Assembly: GCA_936440205.1 (NCBI GenBank) | Contig: OW387145.1 | Span: forward strand, 16,367,396 to 16,431,395 | DNA length: 64,000 nt | DNA from: Lepidonotus clava | Taxonomy: Eukaryota > Annelida > Polychaeta > Phyllodocida > Polynoidae | Direction: 5' to 3' | In this document: piece after piece, positions 61,901 to 64,000 of the stretch | Layout: the number at the start of each line of letters is the position of its first letter | How positions within the stretch are numbered: the stretch's first letter is position 1 | The notes under the pieces: generated by a model | Told to the model about the DNA's origin: nothing | Databases searched by the model: none | The model's input: the letters and a program-made list of their open reading frames with translations, nothing else | Program-made: the position numbers and the translations under genes

Positions 61901-63435
61901 ATAGAAATTGTGTTAGTGCGCGGAGCATTGACTGAATGTGTTTGAGGGGACTCTTACCTTGGGACTGATCATGGTCAATCGAGTTCTTGTCATGGAATGA
62001 CTATACATTGGATAATAAACAACAAATCCTTTCACACGAGTGTTCACGTCTTACATGATGAGGGAACTATAATTATGTATTGGACGACTGCAGTCGACGA
62101 GGAGGAGACTGCGTATGGAGCTAGCTATTATCTATCGAATTAAATACCACTTACACACACTAACATTAAATGGATAATTAACCTCCTTATAGTTAACTGC
62201 CATCTACATGTTTCTCATTGCCACAGCTAGGGCAGGCAGGTGGCACTGCTAACTCAGAAACACTCCAGCACCACCCCGGCACGGACAGACTTCCCGAATT
62301 TTTTAGAACAGAATAAGCTTTGTGGTCTTCAGGCGAAGTCCCCAATGCATTTTGGTCTTGGTGGAAGGTGACTATGCGTGGCTGATTTTATGTTATGTTT
62401 TGAAAGTATTTGTATTTCATTCTTCTAATAGATTACTTTATTATTTTAGCTGGTCCAATTCATGATCCTCCGTCCTTACCCTGTGGGGGTCAGCAAATCG
62501 TATGAGGCGATGATAGGGGGGACCCTGCACTCTTTGAGTTCAATTCCCGGTTAGTCCCTTAGGGTCACGAATCAGCTGGTCTGAATGAGGGACGATTTGT
62601 CCATAGCAGAGGTCCACTTACTCCTGAGTCAGTAGTATAGGACAATGAACCCGAGGTGCATCCTGGTAAAAATCTGGGACTGATCCCGGGGGGGGGGGGG
62701 GGGGGGCTGCATACCCCATATGCGCCCCCAACCCTTTATTTGCAGATATTGGTATTCTAAATGTTAAACTCCTGCCCTCAGAGGGAGGCCGGCATTTTTA
62801 ATATAAGCACCCTCCTTTCAAGCATTCCTGGATCCGCCCCTGTATATTTAAGAGAGTGTAAAAAGCTATGGACCCTCCCTACGGAACTGACTTAAGGCTA
62901 CAAATTTAAAGAGGGGAACCAGTAATTTACTGTAAATATGAATTTTAATAGTGCCGTGTTTCCCACTAATCATATTTCCAAATTTCATACTGTTATCTTT
63001 ATTAGTTTCAATATTATACACAATTTTCTAAATCAGAATTAGTCTCCCTTTATGCAACTGCTGCTGCATGAACACTACAAACAAGTTGAAAAAAATTGAA
63101 AACTTGAAGAGTGAATTATCACTGCAATTTTCCTCTTTTTCCGTTGTGTTGCTGCAGTGAGTCCATCATCTCGTGGACATCAAACGGCCGGGCGGTGACG
63201 GTGGACGAGGAGCGCTTTGAGCGGGAGGGCATGACGCGCTACCCGGGCCTGGTGCAGGTGCCCTCCTTCGCCAACCTGCGCCGCCAGCTGAGGGCCTACA
63301 ACTTTGAGTGGCGTCTGCTCGAGTCGGAGGAGCTAGTCTTCTACCACCCGTGTTTCTGCCGGGACGAGCCCGACATGTTGGAGCACGTGTACACGCGCCG
63401 CCGGGTCGACAACCCCTCGGCCAAGGCGGAGAAAG
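58904..63435 (+). CDS. Heat-shock-factor family DNA-binding protein (5' part)
   Basis: Exon 1 (58904-58980) and exon 2 (63158-63435) join in phase across a 4.2-kb intron, and a donor GTAAGT follows exon 2, so the gene continues past the window. The 118 readable residues contain an HSF-type winged-helix domain: FPLRLWEAVND (helix 1), SIISWTSNGRAVTVDEERFE, recognition region SFANLRRQLRAYNFEW, then FYHPCFCRDEPDMLEHVYTR. Family members usually have FxxFVRQLNLYGF; here this is FANLRRQLRAYNF, so it is a divergent member, closer in feel to HSF5/HSFY than to HSF1. No coiled-coil trimerisation region is inside the window. It would act in the nucleus as a DNA-binding factor. The start codon follows a GC-rich region shared with the TSSK gene. 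Confidence 0.9.
59986..61350. other. Repeat-rich intron DNA of the HSF-family gene
   Basis: No exon was recognised. Phrases such as TAGTTCCTCAT...AACACTC...GAAAGG...TTTATT recur near 60060, 60690 and 61305, and resemble the tail of the LTR-like repeats in inverted orientation. A 26-base A run starts at about 60962. These are probably layers of old insertions. Confidence 0.4.
61379..61594. mobile_element. Short palindromic DNA transposon (MITE), CAGTGTCCG family
   Basis: Inverted ends CAGTGTCCGAAATTAA (61379-61394) and TTAATTTCGGACACTG (61579-61594) bound 216 bp with no coding. The flanks GCAAT (61374-61378) and GCAAT (61595-61599) form a 5-bp target duplication. The inside contains repeated GTGCACCCG/CGGGTGCAC words. 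The CAGTG ends and 5-bp duplication would fit the hAT5 type; this is a suggestion only. Confidence 0.75.
61660..62200 (+). repeat. LTR-like dispersed repeat, copy 3 (fossil)
   Basis: Closely similar to the inverted copy at 44830-45372 and more distantly to 43057-43605. It ends in TGGATAATTAACCTCC. It lies alone in an intron of the HSF-family gene, so a solo LTR is likely. The family is not assigned. Confidence 0.45.
62674..62842. mobile_element. Possible hAT-like MITE with CAGGGGCGGATCC end
   Basis: The right end is the complement of CAGGGGCGGATCCAGGAATG (62842). The left end, near CTGGGACTGATCCCGGG (62674), resembles the other end of the 55.6-kb element. A G run splits the interior. No target duplication was found. 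Confidence 0.35.
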
Positions 63436-64000
63436 GTAAGTTAGCATATCAGTATTCAGGGGAGGGGAATATGTAAATAGATTAGATACGATATTGCACA
63501 ATTGTACGTATATAATGCTGCATTTTACTCATCTTTGTGAAGAATGGCCTCCCCTCCTCAAAAAACAAAAATAAAGAGAGAAAAGAAGTAGAAGAGGAAA
63601 TGAAGAGAACAAATAGGGAACCTCATCCAATTTATAAATATAACGCTTGTGGCAGGTCTAAAAGTAAAACAATGTTCTCCCAGAGATTTGGTATTTGGGT
63701 CTTAGTACTCTCCCAAATGTCCCGGATTAACCTTTTCACAAAAGGACCCAGAGTAACTGCGGCGACAGGGGACAGTGTTCCTTGCACATCTTTCACCATC
63801 TAATCAAAAGTAAACCTCACTTGTATGGCTCTTTTTGAGTGTGATGGTGCATTTCTTAATCCGTAAGCATTGTACCCCAATAAAGGAGTAGAGTTTGAAG
63901 CCTAACTATCCATCCCACCTTTCTCAACTTTGTAGAGCAGGTATAGGCGGGCTATTATAGCGGAGCGGCCTTTGTACATACCACATAATGTCTCTTGACG

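Noticed and set aside
62470-62560. Possible tRNA-like SINE head (GAGTTCAATTCCCGG)
   Set aside because: Only a weak B box is present; no A box at the right distance could be placed.
1-64000. CRISPR arrays, operons or ribosome binding sites
   Set aside because: The split genes, GT-AG introns and eukaryotic tRNA show animal nuclear DNA; no spacer-repeat array with constant period is present.

Overview
This is nuclear DNA from an animal, almost certainly an aquatic invertebrate. The genes are split into short GC-rich exons with GT-AG introns of 0.1 to 6 kb, set in AT-rich repetitive DNA. The gene content is metazoan: a natriuretic-peptide-type receptor guanylate cyclase, an iRhom pseudoprotease, a neuralized-type RING protein, a testis-type TSSK kinase and an HSF-family factor. 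Words such as TAGGCCTA recur in non-coding DNA. I cannot name the phylum with confidence. Exon models were built by hand from splice signals, family similarity and unbroken codon phase; no alignment was run.

Layout. 52-13952 (-): 14 coding exons of a receptor guanylate cyclase, from signal peptide to mid kinase-homology domain; the cyclase domain lies beyond the left edge. A candidate 5' UTR exon lies near 20.4 kb. 22454-41954 (-): an inactive rhomboid (iRhom). One of its introns holds an intact-looking 11,945-bp PIF/Harbinger DNA transposon (26981-38925), and another holds a tRNA-Ser(AGA) gene on the opposite strand. 42-48 kb: gene-poor, with repeats, LTR-like sequence and one unassigned ORF. 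47967-52838 (-): a six-exon RING-finger protein. 55022-58222 (-): a three-exon TSSK-type kinase. 58904 to the right edge (+): an HSF-family gene whose DNA-binding domain is read across two exons.

The most notable element is the Harbinger transposon. It has perfect 30-bp terminal inverted repeats, a 3-bp CAG target duplication and many AATTATGGA/TCCATAATT words. It carries a six-exon, 429-aa transposase with a D-D-E triad and, converging on it, a nine-exon gene whose exons join in phase to give about 1037 aa. That second protein has a basic, possibly Myb/SANT-like part and a long DVK-rich coiled coil, and is much larger than the usual Harbinger partner protein.

A second point of interest is the head-to-head pair of TSSK and the HSF-family gene. 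They share a 681-bp gap with a perfect CRE and a cluster of CRE-like sites, which would suit co-expression in male germ cells. Smaller repeats include foldback and hAT-like elements, tRNA-derived SINEs, and a family ending in CAGTGTCCGAAATTAA.
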